Notes: generated by a model not told the origin, from the letters alone. 64,000 nucleotides of DNA from Methanosphaera cuniculi (GCF_003149675.1 NZ_LWMS01000010.1:1-64000); one strand, 5' to 3'. Shown: positions 28,212-38,303, counted from the stretch's first letter. Made by a program: numbers and translations.

Positions 28212-29984
28212 TTAGATTACATTATCTATTGTATCTTTAATTACTTCTAATATTTCACTATTTGGAACTGTTTTATAGTTTTCTTTAATATTTTCATGAT
28301 ATGTATCCACATTTTTAAGGAAATTATCTAGTATATTTTGTGTTATCATGTCATGATGTTCACCATAGCCAAGTCTATCTATATATATTGCATTTAATAT
28401 TTGTTCAAATTGCTTATTTACAGGTATACTTAGTACTGGCTTTTTAAGTTCTAATGCTTCTGTAATAAATGAAAATCCACCATTTGCAATTACACATCTT
28501 GCATCTTTAAGATCCTTATATAATATTTCCTCAGTAAAAGCACGGAAAAGTAAGTTATCTTCACGTTTATCTTCATGGAAGCCATATATTCTAAATTCTA
28601 TATCAGAGTTTTTCTTAAGAAGTTCTATTAATTTTTCATTAGAATCACTTGTCTGATATACGAGAATGTAATCTTTTTGTGTTGGTTTTAATTTCTTAAT
28701 TTCCTCACGTACTAGTGGTTTTATATATTGTGTATCTTTCACATCCTTTAGTGGTGGATAAAAGTATGAATAGATAAGAGTTTTTTTAGCTTTCTGAATA
28801 AATGCATGAACTACAGCTTCAGCAAATATACGATCTTTCATATATTTAGAAGATACTTTATATCTTGCATCTGTTATTACATGCATATTATCAAGACTAA
28901 TAAGTGGAATATTTAATATGTGTGAAAGTAAATTTGCATAAAATTCAAAATCTGACACAACAACATCCGGCTTAAATTCACGTGCAAGTTTATACATCTT
29001 AGACATATTACGTTGCAGATCACTTGGTACATCACGCATATTATATGTGAATGTTTTCTTATTTTTAACACTATTATTTTCATATACTGTGTTAAATCCA
29101 TTAATTTCATGTATATTATTAAACTTAGTACATAAGTACTGATATGCTCGATCACTTGCAAATACTATTACATCATAATTATTTTGTATTAAGTATTCTA
29201 TTACTATTGCACTTCGTATTGCATGACCAAGTCCTTCACCACATAATGAGTATAATATTCTAGGGTTACGTTTAAGTTTTTCTTTTTCATGACCAAATGT
29301 ATAATTTATATCATCTAGTGTAACTTTATTTCCAGCTAATTGTTTTGCTGTACTTTTTGTATATTTTAATGCAAGTGTTTTGAGTCCTTCTTCTTCAAGA
29401 CGACGTGTAGATATTAAAAGTCGAGGAGTATCAAGAACTTTAAATCGACTTATCTGGGCAATACGTTCAATATAATCTGTATCTTCACCAAAATCTATTT
29501 TTTCATCAAATCCGCCTACTTTTTCATGTAATGACTTATATGTTAATATTCCATAACATCCTGCACCATGAGGTTTTCTTTTTGAAATTTGTTTTGTAAA
29601 ATAATTTGCAAATTCATGTGATAATTCATTAATAAAACCCTTCTCTAGTGGTACTATCTGAGTTATTGCAATTCCAAGGTTATGTTGTGTAAATTCATCA
29701 ATTGCACATTTAAGATAATTATCAGTTAAAACAGAATCAGCATCTAAAAATAATAATACTTCACCTGTAGCTTTCTCAGCTCCTTTATTTCGTCCAACAC
29801 CAGGAAGTCCTCCATCAACAATAATACAATTATATTCCTCTGCTATTTTCTTTGTATTATCAGTTGAATTAGCATCCGCAATAATAACTTCAACATCCTT
29901 GTAATCTTGTCTTTGTATGCTTTCAAGTAGATTTGGAAGATACTCTTGCTCATTATATGTTGGAATAACTATACTAACTTTCAT
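28212..29984 (-). CDS. fused glycosyltransferase: GT2 domain plus MJ1255-like GT-B domain
   Basis: 590 residues with two recognisable enzymes. Residues 1-~235 are a GT-A family 2 transferase: SIVIPTYNEQEYLPNLLES, the DxD-like LLFLDADS (~72-79) and a downstream GFDEKIDFGEDTD acceptor motif. Residues ~255-590 are MJ1255-like: ILYSLCGEGLGHAIRS opens it, and VIANGGFSFITEALELKKPVLSIPV matches the donor-binding end. The protein may add two sugars in sequence, for surface glycan or glycolipid. No membrane segment. The free-standing MJ1255-like gene is at 10749. Confidence 0.85.
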   Translation of the reverse strand: MKVSIVIPTYNEQEYLPNLLESIQRQDYKDVEVIIADANSTDNTKKIAEEYNCIIVDGGLPGVGRNKGAEKATGEVLLFLDADSVLTDNYLKCAIDEFTQHNLGIAITQIVPLEKGFINELSHEFANYFTKQISKRKPHGAGCYGILTYKSLHEKVGGFDEKIDFGEDTDYIERIAQISRFKVLDTPRLLISTRRLEEEGLKTLALKYTKSTAKQLAGNKVTLDDINYTFGHEKEKLKRNPRILYSLCGEGLGHAIRSAIVIEYLIQNNYDVIVFASDRAYQYLCTKFNNIHEINGFNTVYENNSVKNKKTFTYNMRDVPSDLQRNMSKMYKLAREFKPDVVVSDFEFYANLLSHILNIPLISLDNMHVITDARYKVSSKYMKDRIFAEAVVHAFIQKAKKTLIYSYFYPPLKDVKDTQYIKPLVREEIKKLKPTQKDYILVYQTSDSNEKLIELLKKNSDIEFRIYGFHEDKREDNLLFRAFTEEILYKDLKDARCVIANGGFSFITEALELKKPVLSIPVNKQFEQILNAIYIDRLGYGEHHDMITQNILDNFLKNVDTYHENIKENYKTVPNSEILEVIKDTIDNVI

Positions 29985-30313
29985 AGAAAAATAATTCCCT
30001 CCACAAAAAAAATTAAAAAAAATTTTTTATTATTTATATTCTATTATAATATTAGTAACTATTATAAATTAAGATTAAAAAATAATTATATTACACTAAA
30101 AATACTTATTAAAATCATTAAAAAATTTAACTTTCTTAATATTAAACAATACTACTTTACTAAAATGAAAATTATAATTTTTTCAAACATCATATATTAA
30201 ATAAAAAATAATAAGTTAATAAAATAGAATTAAAAACGATTTTATTTAATTAATTATATATACATCTATAGATATACTTTATAATTACTTAATAAAGAGG
30301 AGGTTATTAATTT
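29985..30313. other. intergenic region with histone promoter
   Basis: 329 bases, AT-rich, between the glycosyltransferase 5' end and the histone gene. A TATA-like TTATATATA at about 30253-30261 would start transcription near 30285. Nothing else supportable. Confidence 0.45.
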
Positions 30314-30511
30314 ATGTCTGAACTACCAATAGCACCAGTTGGAAGAATTATCAAAAATGCAGGTGCAATAAGAGTAAGTGAAGATGCTAAAGTAGAATTA
30401 GCAAATATCTTAGAAGAAATTGGAGAAAAAATAAGTACAGATGCAGTAGCATTAGCAAAACATGCTGGACGTAAAACTGTAAAAGCAAGTGATATAGAAT
30501 TAGCTATATAA
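30314..30511 (+). CDS. archaeal histone (HMf-like), short form
   Basis: 65 residues of the histone fold: [28 protein letters not shown] ... [14 protein letters not shown]. The conserved RKTVKA loop that contacts DNA and the three helices are visible. It wraps DNA as dimers and multimers. The protein ends at DIELAI, about three to five residues before the usual end of the third helix (compare DIELALKLKF in the histone at 59848), so the C-terminal tail is shorter. GAGGAGGTTATTAATTT lies before the ATG, a strong ribosome binding site. Monocistronic. Confidence 0.93.
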   Translation: MSELPIAPVGRIIKNAGAIRVSEDAKVELANILEEIGEKISTDAVALAKHAGRKTVKASDIELAI

Positions 30512-30897
30512 ACATGCTTTAAAACTCTTTTTTCTTTTATAAAAAAAAAATAAAAAGAATTTAACTTTTTTTTTATTTTTTTAAAAATAAAAAGATATTA
30601 TTTTTTTAAACTTTCATTAAAAGCTAAAAAATATTTAGCAAAAAAAATAAACTTACCCTAACCTCCATAAATTTTATTTTTTATTTTATATATTAAAAAT
30701 TAATTAAATGAAAAAACTCTCTTTTTTTTATATTTAATTAAAAACTTTTCTTTAAATTACCCTTCAATAATAAAAACTTAAAGTATACTCAATTTTATTT
30801 TATTTAAATTTCTAAAAAAAAAATTACTTTAAAAAAAAAGTTATTATAAAAAAAAAGGGGAGGGTGGGTTAAAATGTTAAAGTATTTTTCTATTTTT
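30512..30897. other. intergenic region
   Basis: 386 bases of A/T runs between the histone gene and the 3' end of a convergent minus-strand gene. It contains the C-tract terminator-like signal at 30847-30869. No ORF or RNA structure recognised. Confidence 0.5.
30847..30869 (-). terminator. candidate terminator of the membrane protein gene
   Basis: On the minus strand, 28-50 nt after the stop of the gene at 30898, ACCCACCCTCCCC is followed by about ten T's. Confidence 0.45.
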
Positions 30898-31983
30898 TTA
30901 TACAGGATATCCATATTTTTCTTCTTGTCTTAGTTTCATTGTAGGATTTTCAAAGTAACTATAAAAATCCCACGTCATAAATGTAACATCACACTTATGA
31001 TCAAACGACTCAAACACTTCTTGAATTAACTCTTTATCAGGTGTTGTTGAATTAATTGTATAAATAGTTTTATCACCAACAACATCAATGTGTGTTACAT
31101 TATAATTTGACATATCAACAGGTTCACTCTGATTTACAACTGTAAGTGTATGATATGCACTGTTACTTCCACCAATTTCCATAAAAAATCCTAGTATAAG
31201 TATTAATCCTATAATAACAACAGGATTAATTAGATATTTTATACCATAACGACCCTTAGCATTCCATATAATAAGAAGTAAAAAAATACCAATAAGAAAT
31301 GGTTGTGAAAACATACCACCATCAAAAAGTCCAATAATTGCCATAGAAAAAGCAAAAATTGAAATAAAACGTGAAACTCTACCCATACATGTTATACTAA
31401 TCATACCAAGAATAAATGATATAATAACAACTGGTATAACAACTAAGTTATATGGAAGTGAAAACTTAAGAATTGATGATGCTGTGTTAATATGTGATGG
31501 TACAAATGTATTTGCAACATAACCTAGTACAGACTTATAAAGATGTGAATGCATAGGACTTGTAGTACTTGTAACATTATCCATTGATGTTAAAATTGTA
31601 AAATATGAAACACCATAACTTGATCTTATATAAAATTCAATAATAAGACCAAATAATGCACATGCAATCATAATAGCAACAAGCCATATGATATATTTAA
31701 AACGAGCATCACCTGTAAGATAATCAAATTTCATATTAAAGTATGTGTTATTTCTAAGTACAGCTGTTATAATAAACATACTTCCTAATAAAACAAAGAA
31801 AAGTACACTTTTACCTTCTGATGAACCTTCAAGTAATGGCCAAAGTAGTGTTGTTAGAAAACTATCAAGATAATCTGTAGCTAAAATAAATGCAGCAAGA
31901 AGAATTAGAAAAATTCCAACATAAATAGACTTATTATTTGAAAATGCCTTCTTAATACATGAAGTAATATATATCACCAACAT
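30898..31983 (-). CDS. polytopic membrane protein of unknown function (361 aa)
   Basis: About eight hydrophobic segments over residues ~18-275, followed by a soluble C-terminal domain of ~85 residues (VDMSNYNVTHIDVVGDKTIY ... YFENPTMKLRQEEKYGYPV). One extracytoplasmic loop (~125-165) carries SMDNVTSTTSPMHSH. No transporter, protease or glycosyltransferase signature that I recognise. Probably a methanobacterial lineage-specific protein. It stands alone with 240 nt to the next gene. Confidence 0.75.
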   Translation of the reverse strand: MLVIYITSCIKKAFSNNKSIYVGIFLILLAAFILATDYLDSFLTTLLWPLLEGSSEGKSVLFFVLLGSMFIITAVLRNNTYFNMKFDYLTGDARFKYIIWLVAIMIACALFGLIIEFYIRSSYGVSYFTILTSMDNVTSTTSPMHSHLYKSVLGYVANTFVPSHINTASSILKFSLPYNLVVIPVVIISFILGMISITCMGRVSRFISIFAFSMAIIGLFDGGMFSQPFLIGIFLLLIIWNAKGRYGIKYLINPVVIIGLILILGFFMEIGGSNSAYHTLTVVNQSEPVDMSNYNVTHIDVVGDKTIYTINSTTPDKELIQEVFESFDHKCDVTFMTWDFYSYFENPTMKLRQEEKYGYPV

Positions 31984-32225
31984 TTATAATTTAAATCTAG
32001 AATATATTCTCATTTTATTTTATTTAGATTAAATATTCCATAAAAAAAAATATATTCACTTTTTGATTAATATTTATTTTAATCATTTCTAAAAATAAGT
32101 TATTAAATATTTATACAAAAAAAAAATTAGTAGTTATTAAAAAAAAATAGTAAGAAGATGAAAAAGTATGTCCCTTAAAAAAAGGTTTAATACATAACTT
32201 TTCATGAAGGAATTTTAAAATTTCT

Positions 32226-33143
32226 CTATTTTGATAAGTTTAACATACGTTCAATTCCCACACGTGCTTTAGATGCAATTTCCTCATCTACTTCTACAAC
32301 ATATTTTTCATCAGCTAATGAGTCTCGAATCTTTTCAAGTGTTACAAGCTTCATTGTAAGACAGAATGCATCTTTACGTAGTGGTATAAATTCCTTATCT
32401 GGATTTTCACGTTTAAGACGTGTTGTAAGATCAATTTCTGTTCCTACAACTAATTGTTTTATATCTGGATCTTTTGCTAAGCGTACCATTCCACCAGTAC
32501 TTTCAACATAATCAGCAAGTTCTTTAACATCTTCTGGACATTCTGGGTGTACAACTATTTTTGCATCAGGATATTCACTTCGTGCTTTTTGTACATCCTC
32601 TGGTTTAAATATTGTGTGTACATAACAGTGTCCATCTTCTGGTACAATTATTGCATCTTTTCCTGTTAGTTTTGCTGAGTAAACACCAAGATTATGATCA
32701 GGTGCAAATATGAAATTATCAGAATTTAAACTTTCAACTACCTTTGCAGCATTTGCTGATGTACATATAATATCAGCTTCACTTTTAGTTTCAGCTCGAC
32801 TATTTACATATAATACAACTTCACACTCCGGATGTGCTTCTTTTGCAGCTTTTAGTTCTTCAAGTGAGATCATATCTGCCATTTGACAGTTTGCCCGGTT
32901 ATCTGGTAGTAATACTTTTTTATCAGGACATATTATAGCAGCTGTTTCTGCCATAAAGTTAACTCCACAAAATACTATAATATCAACATCATCTACATCT
33001 GCTGCTTTAAGACATAATTCTAGTGAATCCCCAATAAAATCTGCAATTTCCTGGATTTCTTTTGGTTGATAATTGTGTGCTAGTATTATAGCATTTTTAT
33101 CCTCTTTTAATTGTTTAATTTCTTTTATAATTTCATCATTCAT
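32226..33143 (-). CDS. nadA: quinolinate synthase A
   Basis: 305 residues. It has the three family cysteines for the [4Fe-4S] cluster, in FCGVNFMAE (~84), ICTSAN (~172... region) and FCLTMKLVTLE near the end, and HNYQPKEIQEIADFIGDS at the N-terminus. Condenses iminoaspartate with dihydroxyacetone phosphate to quinolinate in NAD synthesis. I start at ATG 33143; GGGTGATG lies about 8 nt upstream and includes the GTG sometimes chosen 12 nt earlier. It follows the phosphorylase gene by ~70 nt on the same strand, so may be co-transcribed with rtcB. nadB/nadC are not here. Confidence 0.93.
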   Translation of the reverse strand: MNDEIIKEIKQLKEDKNAIILAHNYQPKEIQEIADFIGDSLELCLKAADVDDVDIIVFCGVNFMAETAAIICPDKKVLLPDNRANCQMADMISLEELKAAKEAHPECEVVLYVNSRAETKSEADIICTSANAAKVVESLNSDNFIFAPDHNLGVYSAKLTGKDAIIVPEDGHCYVHTIFKPEDVQKARSEYPDAKIVVHPECPEDVKELADYVESTGGMVRLAKDPDIKQLVVGTEIDLTTRLKRENPDKEFIPLRKDAFCLTMKLVTLEKIRDSLADEKYVVEVDEEIASKARVGIERMLNLSK

Positions 33144-33216
33144 TTTTAACATCACCCATTTGATATAACACCTTTATTATTAAGTTAGTGTTTTAATTTT
33201 TGTAACACCTTTTATA

Positions 33217-33978
33217 TTAAATAATAGCATCATTAAGTATATTTTGACATATACATTCTGTTTTTTCATCTGTTTTTTCAATTGTTTTTGTTAATAATTG
33301 AAGTAAATTTTCAGTTGCATCTTCCATTGCATCCATTACTTCTGTTATTGTTAGTTTATCTTTTGATATTGAAGCTGCATAATTTGTTATTGCACATATA
33401 CTACTATAACACATCTCACGTTCACGTGCAAGTACAACTTCAGGAACAAGTGTCATTCCAACTACTTTTCCACCTATTTGTTTATAAAACTGGATTTCTG
33501 CTGCTGTTTCAAATCTTGGACCTTGAGTAGCAATATATATTCCATAAGGATGTACATCCCCACAGCTTATAAGATTAGATCTTAAAGTTTCACAAAATGG
33601 ATCTGTACAATCAATATGTACAACCTTATCATCATAAAATGTAGAAATTCTATCATGTGTAAAGTCTATGAAGTTATCAGGTATTAGCAGACTTCCTGGT
33701 TGTATATTCATATCTAGTGATCCTACAGAATTTGTTGCAAATACTTGGTTAACACCTATTGTTTTTAGTGCTTCTATGTTTGCACGGTAATTTATCATAT
33801 GTGGAGGTGTTGAATGTCCCATACTGTGTCTTGGCATGTATGCTACTTGTTTATTTCCAATTTCAAGTATTGATATTTTTGGAGCTTTTCCATATTCTGT
33901 TGTAATTTCCTCAGTTGAGGTAATAGGATATGTTTCAAGTAAGGGCTTGGTTCCTGTTCCTCCAATAAGTCCAATCAT
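33217..33978 (-). CDS. S-methyl-5'-thioinosine/thioadenosine phosphorylase
   Basis: 253 residues of the MTAP branch of purine nucleoside phosphorylases. IGLIGGTGTKPLLE opens the protein, MPRHSMGHSTPPHMINYRAN (~48-67) is the phosphate-binding region, and TQGPRFETAAEIQF (~158-171) the signature. Splits methylthio-nucleosides with phosphate to methylthioribose-1-phosphate and a purine base. Archaeal homologues such as MJ0060 prefer methylthioinosine, but the sequence alone does not settle this. It starts 6 nt after the rtcB stop, a tight operon. It has an extended Cys-containing C-terminus (TECICQNIL). Confidence 0.88.
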   Translation of the reverse strand: MIGLIGGTGTKPLLETYPITSTEEITTEYGKAPKISILEIGNKQVAYMPRHSMGHSTPPHMINYRANIEALKTIGVNQVFATNSVGSLDMNIQPGSLLIPDNFIDFTHDRISTFYDDKVVHIDCTDPFCETLRSNLISCGDVHPYGIYIATQGPRFETAAEIQFYKQIGGKVVGMTLVPEVVLAREREMCYSSICAITNYAASISKDKLTITEVMDAMEDATENLLQLLTKTIEKTDEKTECICQNILNDAII

Positions 33979-33984
33979 ATGAGA

Positions 33985-35433
33985 TTACCCCTTAATTACA
34001 CCTAGTGGTTTCATTTGTGCTACAGGATTACTTAGTCCTGTTTTATCTAGTACATCTATTACATCATCAATATTTTTATATGCTTTTGGTGCTTCTTCTG
34101 CAATTACTGGTTTTGAATTTGCTTTAAGAAGAATTCCTTCACTAGCTAGTTTTTGTGATACTTCATCTGGTGTAAATTCACGTTTTGCACCTGAACGACT
34201 TAGTATACGTCCTGCTCCATGTGCTGTGGATCCAAAGGTTTCATTCATTGCTGTTTCAGTTCCACTAAGTAAGTAGGATGCTGTTCCCATAGTTCCTGGT
34301 ATTATTACAGGTTGTCCTACACTACGATATTCTTCTGGTATTTCTTCACGTCCAGGTCCAAATGCACGTGTTGCACCTTTTCTGTGTACATAGACTGTTT
34401 TGTTGTTTTTTCCAATTTTATGTTTTTCTTTTTTAATTATGTTATGTGCAACATCATATAGTAGATTCATTCCTAGTGATTCAGCATCTTCTCCTATTAC
34501 ATTTTCAAATGATTCTCGTACCCAGTGTTGGATCATTTGTCTATTTGTCCATGCATAGTTTGCTCCTGCTGCCATTGCTTTTAGGTAATTTTGTGCTTCA
34601 TCAGAGTCAATTGGTGCACATGCAAGTTGTCTATCTGGTATGTCCATTTTTAGTCTTTTTGCAGTTTTATCCATTTCACGTAGACTATCAGCACATATCT
34701 GGTATCCACATCCACGTGATCCTGTATGTATGAGTACTACTACTTGATCTTTTTGAACTCCATATTGTTTTGCTACATCTTCATCGTATATTTCGCCGAT
34801 TGTTTGTATTTCAAGGAAGTGATTTCCACTACCTAGTGATCCTAGTTGTGGTATTCCTCGTCTTTTTGCTTTGGTTGATACTTTATCAGGATCTGCTGTA
34901 TCCATACATCCATTTTCTTCCATGAATTCTAGGTCTTCTTCCCATCCATAACCATTTTCTACAGCCCAACGTGCACCATTTTTTAGTACATCATCAATTT
35001 CTTTTTCTTTTAGGTGTTTTATTCCATTACTTCCTAGTCCTGATGGTACTTTTTTAAATAGTTCATCTACAAGGTCTTTCATGTATGGTTTTATATCATC
35101 TTTTGTAAGGTTGGTTTTAAGTAATCTTACTCCACAGTTTATGTCAAATCCAACACCACCAGGGCTTATTACTCCACCATTTTCTCCAAATGCTGCTACT
35201 CCTCCTATTGGAAATCCATATCCAAAGTGTATGTCTGGTAGTCCTATGGATCTTTTTTGTATTCCTTCAAGTGCTGCTACATTTGCTACTTGTTCAAGAG
35301 TTCCATCTGATATGTTTTGTATTGATTCATCATCTAGATATACTCGTGCTGGTACTCTCATATCTTTTCTGGTATCTGTTGGTATTTCATATACACAATC
35401 TCGTACTTTTACTAAATCATCTTTTGAAACCAT
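33985..35433 (-). CDS. rtcB: RNA ligase RtcB
   Basis: 482 residues, intein-free. The metal and guanylate-binding residues are visible: [14 protein letters not shown] (Asp/Cys), GNHFLEIQ (His), [12 protein letters not shown] (His), [10 protein letters not shown] (His), and [12 protein letters not shown] with the His that takes GMP. Joins 2',3'-cyclic phosphate and 5'-OH RNA ends with GTP and Mn2+, needed for tRNA splicing. Archease, its activator, is encoded 315 nt upstream on the same strand. Followed with a 6-nt gap by a thionucleoside phosphorylase gene. Confidence 0.96.
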   Translation of the reverse strand: MVSKDDLVKVRDCVYEIPTDTRKDMRVPARVYLDDESIQNISDGTLEQVANVAALEGIQKRSIGLPDIHFGYGFPIGGVAAFGENGGVISPGGVGFDINCGVRLLKTNLTKDDIKPYMKDLVDELFKKVPSGLGSNGIKHLKEKEIDDVLKNGARWAVENGYGWEEDLEFMEENGCMDTADPDKVSTKAKRRGIPQLGSLGSGNHFLEIQTIGEIYDEDVAKQYGVQKDQVVVLIHTGSRGCGYQICADSLREMDKTAKRLKMDIPDRQLACAPIDSDEAQNYLKAMAAGANYAWTNRQMIQHWVRESFENVIGEDAESLGMNLLYDVAHNIIKKEKHKIGKNNKTVYVHRKGATRAFGPGREEIPEEYRSVGQPVIIPGTMGTASYLLSGTETAMNETFGSTAHGAGRILSRSGAKREFTPDEVSQKLASEGILLKANSKPVIAEEAPKAYKNIDDVIDVLDKTGLSNPVAQMKPLGVIKG

Positions 35434-35749
35434 ATTAGTTCATTGCTCCTATAAAAATATCTTTTCTTGTTGTTGTGATTAAAATGTTATTTTTAATAAT
35501 TTTCTTGTATAATTTTTTTTTTGAAAATTTTTTTATTTTTTATATTAATTTATTTATATGTAATGATTTTTGTTTTAGATTGTATTTTATTTTTATTGTT
35601 ATAATAAATACAATTTGTATTATTATTTTTTTTTATATTTATTTAGAAGAAAAGAAAAAAATTATTTCCTCTCCAAAAAAAAAGTGTATAAAAAAAAAGT
35701 GTATTTTTTGGGAGGTGGTGTTTAAATTATAATTTTTTTTATGTTCATT
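35434..35749. other. intergenic region between archease and rtcB
   Basis: 316 bases of strongly T-rich plus strand. A plus-strand open frame exists here but is nearly all Phe, Ile and Lys without a ribosome binding site; I do not count it. A C-tract (CCACCTCCC on the minus strand, near 35706-35718) after archease is terminator-like. Confidence 0.45.
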
Positions 35750-36187
35750 TTAGATATCTACTATAAACCTCATGTGTATTTGATCATTTTCTTTCTTAAT
35801 TTCCATGAGATGATATGTGATTGCTTTTACTTCTGTTTTATAATTATACTTAGTTGTATCATATATATCACCCATCATTAAAGCTTCAAGATGATATTCA
35901 GATCCATTTTGTGTTATTTTAATATCATATTCTGATGCGATATAATTATCACTATTTAATAACATTAATAATTCTGTAATCCAATCATAAAGCAGACTAT
36001 CAATATCTTCACTTGTTAAATTTACCTGCATTGGTTTTTGTGGTTCTATTTTATCAACATCTGTTATTAGATTCATCACACCTATTGCTGCAAATTTAAA
36101 TGCTAAGTTCATATTATCTGCTATTACATCTATTCCTATATCTGCTGTTGTATCAAAGTATTTGTATCCTTCTTTTTGCATCATCAT
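35750..36187 (-). CDS. archease, RtcB activator
   Basis: 145 residues of the archease family (YKYFDTTADIGIDVIADNM, then the metal-binding Asp, and KAITYHLMEI near the C-terminus). Archease speeds guanylylation and turnover of RtcB. I start at the first of three consecutive ATG codons at 36187, with GGAG (36198-36201) 10 nt upstream; an earlier GTG at 36217 would precede that site. It is part of a minus-strand run Orc1-small membrane protein-archease-rtcB. Confidence 0.92.
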   Translation of the reverse strand: MMMQKEGYKYFDTTADIGIDVIADNMNLAFKFAAIGVMNLITDVDKIEPQKPMQVNLTSEDIDSLLYDWITELLMLLNSDNYIASEYDIKITQNGSEYHLEALMMGDIYDTTKYNYKTEVKAITYHLMEIKKENDQIHMRFIVDI

Positions 36188-36246
36188 ACTTTTTTTTCTC
36201 CTATATTTTTTTTCCACTATTTCTTTTTTTTTATTTGATTTGTTAA

Positions 36247-36402
36247 TTATTTTTTAGAATTCTTCTTTTTTTCTCTGCGTTTTTCTATTGCATCTTTTAT
36301 CATTTTAATGTATGTGTCTTTAAAAAATATTGCTATTATTATCCAAAGTATTAAACAGAATATTATTCCAAAAATTATTATAAAGCTCATAATACTTAGC
36401 AT
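36247..36402 (-). CDS. small single-span membrane protein (51 aa)
   Basis: A short gene below common length cut-offs: MLSIMSFIIIFGIIFCLILW, then a continued Ile-rich helix to ~27, and a highly basic tail (IKMIKDAIEKRREKKKNSKK). One membrane helix with a cytoplasmic positive end. It sits 38 nt after the Orc1/Cdc6 stop and 60 nt before archease on the same strand. A second ATG is at 36390. Function unknown; the clean hydrophobic-then-basic pattern and operon spacing support a real gene. Confidence 0.6.
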   Translation of the reverse strand: MLSIMSFIIIFGIIFCLILWIIIAIFFKDTYIKMIKDAIEKRREKKKNSKK

Positions 36403-36440
36403 CCACTTCTATTTTTTTTCATGGGATTGCCCCTTTAGTT

Positions 36441-37592
36441 TTATATTGTTATTTCATCTTCTATACATTCATTTATTTGTTCTTTGTTAAATCTGAGTGT
36501 TACATATCTTGAATTTCCTTTTTTTCCGCTTCCTGTATAGGTTGTATCAAGTAATCTTAGAAATTCAAGCTTGTTAATTAGACGATTATATGTTGAATAG
36601 CTTATTGGATATTTCATATTATATTCTTCATATAACTTACCTGATGTTAAGTTTTTCTCACCAAGATTATTTATAAACCATATCATGTGTTTTTCACGAT
36701 CTGATAATCCTTGTAGAATATAATCTAATGTTTTATTTTCAGCAGTTTTCATTGCACGTTTTACATCTTCATCTGATATTTGTCTTGATGCACGTATTTC
36801 AGCATTATTTCCACTCATACGAAGAAGATCTATTCCAAGACGTAAATCTCCCATATTATATGTGTAGTCTACTATTTCATCAACTAGATCATCTGATATT
36901 ACAGTTGGATAAAATCCTAGTTTTATTCTTTCTTTAAGAATTTGTCCAATTTCCTCATAGTTATATGGATTAAAATGTATTTCATTAGCATTAAATATTG
37001 ATCCTACATTTTTATCTAGTACATGCTGAAATTTTACATCAGATAGTACTGCAAATATTCCTGTTTTAACAGTTGGATATGATTCATATGCACGTAGTAT
37101 ATCATAAAATACTTCACTTATCACATTTTTAGAAAATAGATGATTTATATCATCAACAGCTACAATTAATGATTTATCATTTCGTTCAAGTTCACTCATT
37201 ATACTATTATATAGTCTGGCAAATGGTATTCCAGTTTCAGGTGGTGTATGATTAAATATTTTCTTATATATCTGTGAGAATATGTCAAACTTTGTTGAAT
37301 GTAATTGGCAGTTAATATGTACACATACTATCTTATTTGAATAGTTAAATTCTATTATTTCAAATAACTTTTTTATTGCTGTTGTTTTACCCGTTGCAGG
37401 TGGACCTAGTATTAGGTTATTTATTGGTTTTCCTCCATGTAAAACTGGTCTTATTGAAAGTGCCATTTCTTGAATTTGACCATTTCTAAGTGTGAAGTTT
37501 TCTGGTATATAATCAGCATTAAATACTTCAATATCTTGAAAAATTGTTTCATCATGAAGAAGTATGTCTTTTATATTTGAATTTAAATCCAT
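36441..37592 (-). CDS. cdc6: Orc1/Cdc6-family replication initiator
   Basis: 383 residues. AAA+ ATPase with Walker A GPPATGKTT (~64-72) and Walker B IVAVDDINHL (~141-150), Sensor 2-type RLGIDLLRMSG (~255), and a C-terminal winged helix (~300-375; LTSGKLYEEYNMKYPISYSTYNRLINKL). Orc1/Cdc6 proteins bind origin DNA and load MCM. The Walker B ends DDI N rather than DEhD, as in the second methanobacterial paralogue. I found no repeated ORB-like element in the 270 nt upstream, so origin location is not supported here. Confidence 0.9.
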   Translation of the reverse strand: MDLNSNIKDILLHDETIFQDIEVFNADYIPENFTLRNGQIQEMALSIRPVLHGGKPINNLILGPPATGKTTAIKKLFEIIEFNYSNKIVCVHINCQLHSTKFDIFSQIYKKIFNHTPPETGIPFARLYNSIMSELERNDKSLIVAVDDINHLFSKNVISEVFYDILRAYESYPTVKTGIFAVLSDVKFQHVLDKNVGSIFNANEIHFNPYNYEEIGQILKERIKLGFYPTVISDDLVDEIVDYTYNMGDLRLGIDLLRMSGNNAEIRASRQISDEDVKRAMKTAENKTLDYILQGLSDREKHMIWFINNLGEKNLTSGKLYEEYNMKYPISYSTYNRLINKLEFLRLLDTTYTGSGKKGNSRYVTLRFNKEQINECIEDEITI

Positions 37593-37860
37593 TCTAATTT
37601 CTCACCTCTTTTAATCGTAAAAAAAATTTTTATTTTATATATTTATTAAATTATATTAAGATCATATTTAGTTTTATTTAAAATAATATCTCTTATAAGA
37701 TCAAAAAAAAGTGAAAATTTATTAGTATTATATAATACATGAAAAAAAAGTAGGTATGAAAAAAAATTAGTATAATAATAAGTTTCTTATTAAGTACATC
37801 AATCATATCTACTATATAATTCAATATCATTTTTTTAGAACAGATACTTTATATTCAAAA

Positions 37861-38187
37861 TCATTTTAAATTGTTAATATATTTTTTAAAAGTTATTTCA
37901 GTATCACTCATTACATGTTTAGCATTTTCAAGTAATTCCTTATACTTAATAAATACATTAGAACCAGTATTAACATTTACATGTTCATGGCTGCAGTTAC
38001 CATAATTATTACAGTATCTACAGGAAAAATGACAACTGTTATTATAATAGTATTCGGCCTCAGATCCATTACAATATGCTTTATCACCATATAACTTTTT
38101 TTATCAAAGAATAGCAAAACGTCCACATGCACTTTCTGCAGGACTACCAATAATAATATAAAATAAATAGTGATATCTAAGTATCAT
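37861..38187 (-). pseudogene. decayed Cys-rich protein with an in-frame double stop
   Basis: Frame from ATG 38187: MILRYHYLFYIIIGSPAESA-CGRFAIL, then TGA TAA (~38101-38106), then the same frame continues KKLYGDKAYCNGSEAEYYYN, SCHFSCRYCNNYGNCSHEHV and a helical end to TGA at 37861. The coding character before and after the double stop, with clustered Cys (C-x3-C-x2-C-x5-C), suggests a zinc- or Fe-S-binding protein that lost its frame. I do not recognise the family. It lies in an otherwise gene-free gap beside Orc1/Cdc6. Confidence 0.5.
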
Positions 38188-38303
38188 AAATAATAAAAAT
38201 AACAAATTAATAAAGTACTATAGAAATAAATAAAGAAACAATAAATTAAATTAATAAGAATAAAAATAACTATTTAAATAAAAAAATAAAAAGCAAGGAA
38301 TAA

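Noticed and set aside
29946-30200. Plus-strand open frame of 84 codons before the histone
   Set aside because: Low-complexity Ile/Lys/Asn translation with no start signal; it begins inside the glycosyltransferase gene.
35475-35732. Plus-strand open frame of 85 codons between archease and rtcB
   Set aside because: Nearly all Phe, Ile, Lys and Asn in T-rich DNA and no ribosome binding site; composition alone explains it.
37593-37860. Possible replication origin upstream of Orc1/Cdc6
   Set aside because: I found AT-rich DNA and two AAGATCA words but no repeated ORB-like element, so origin is not supported.
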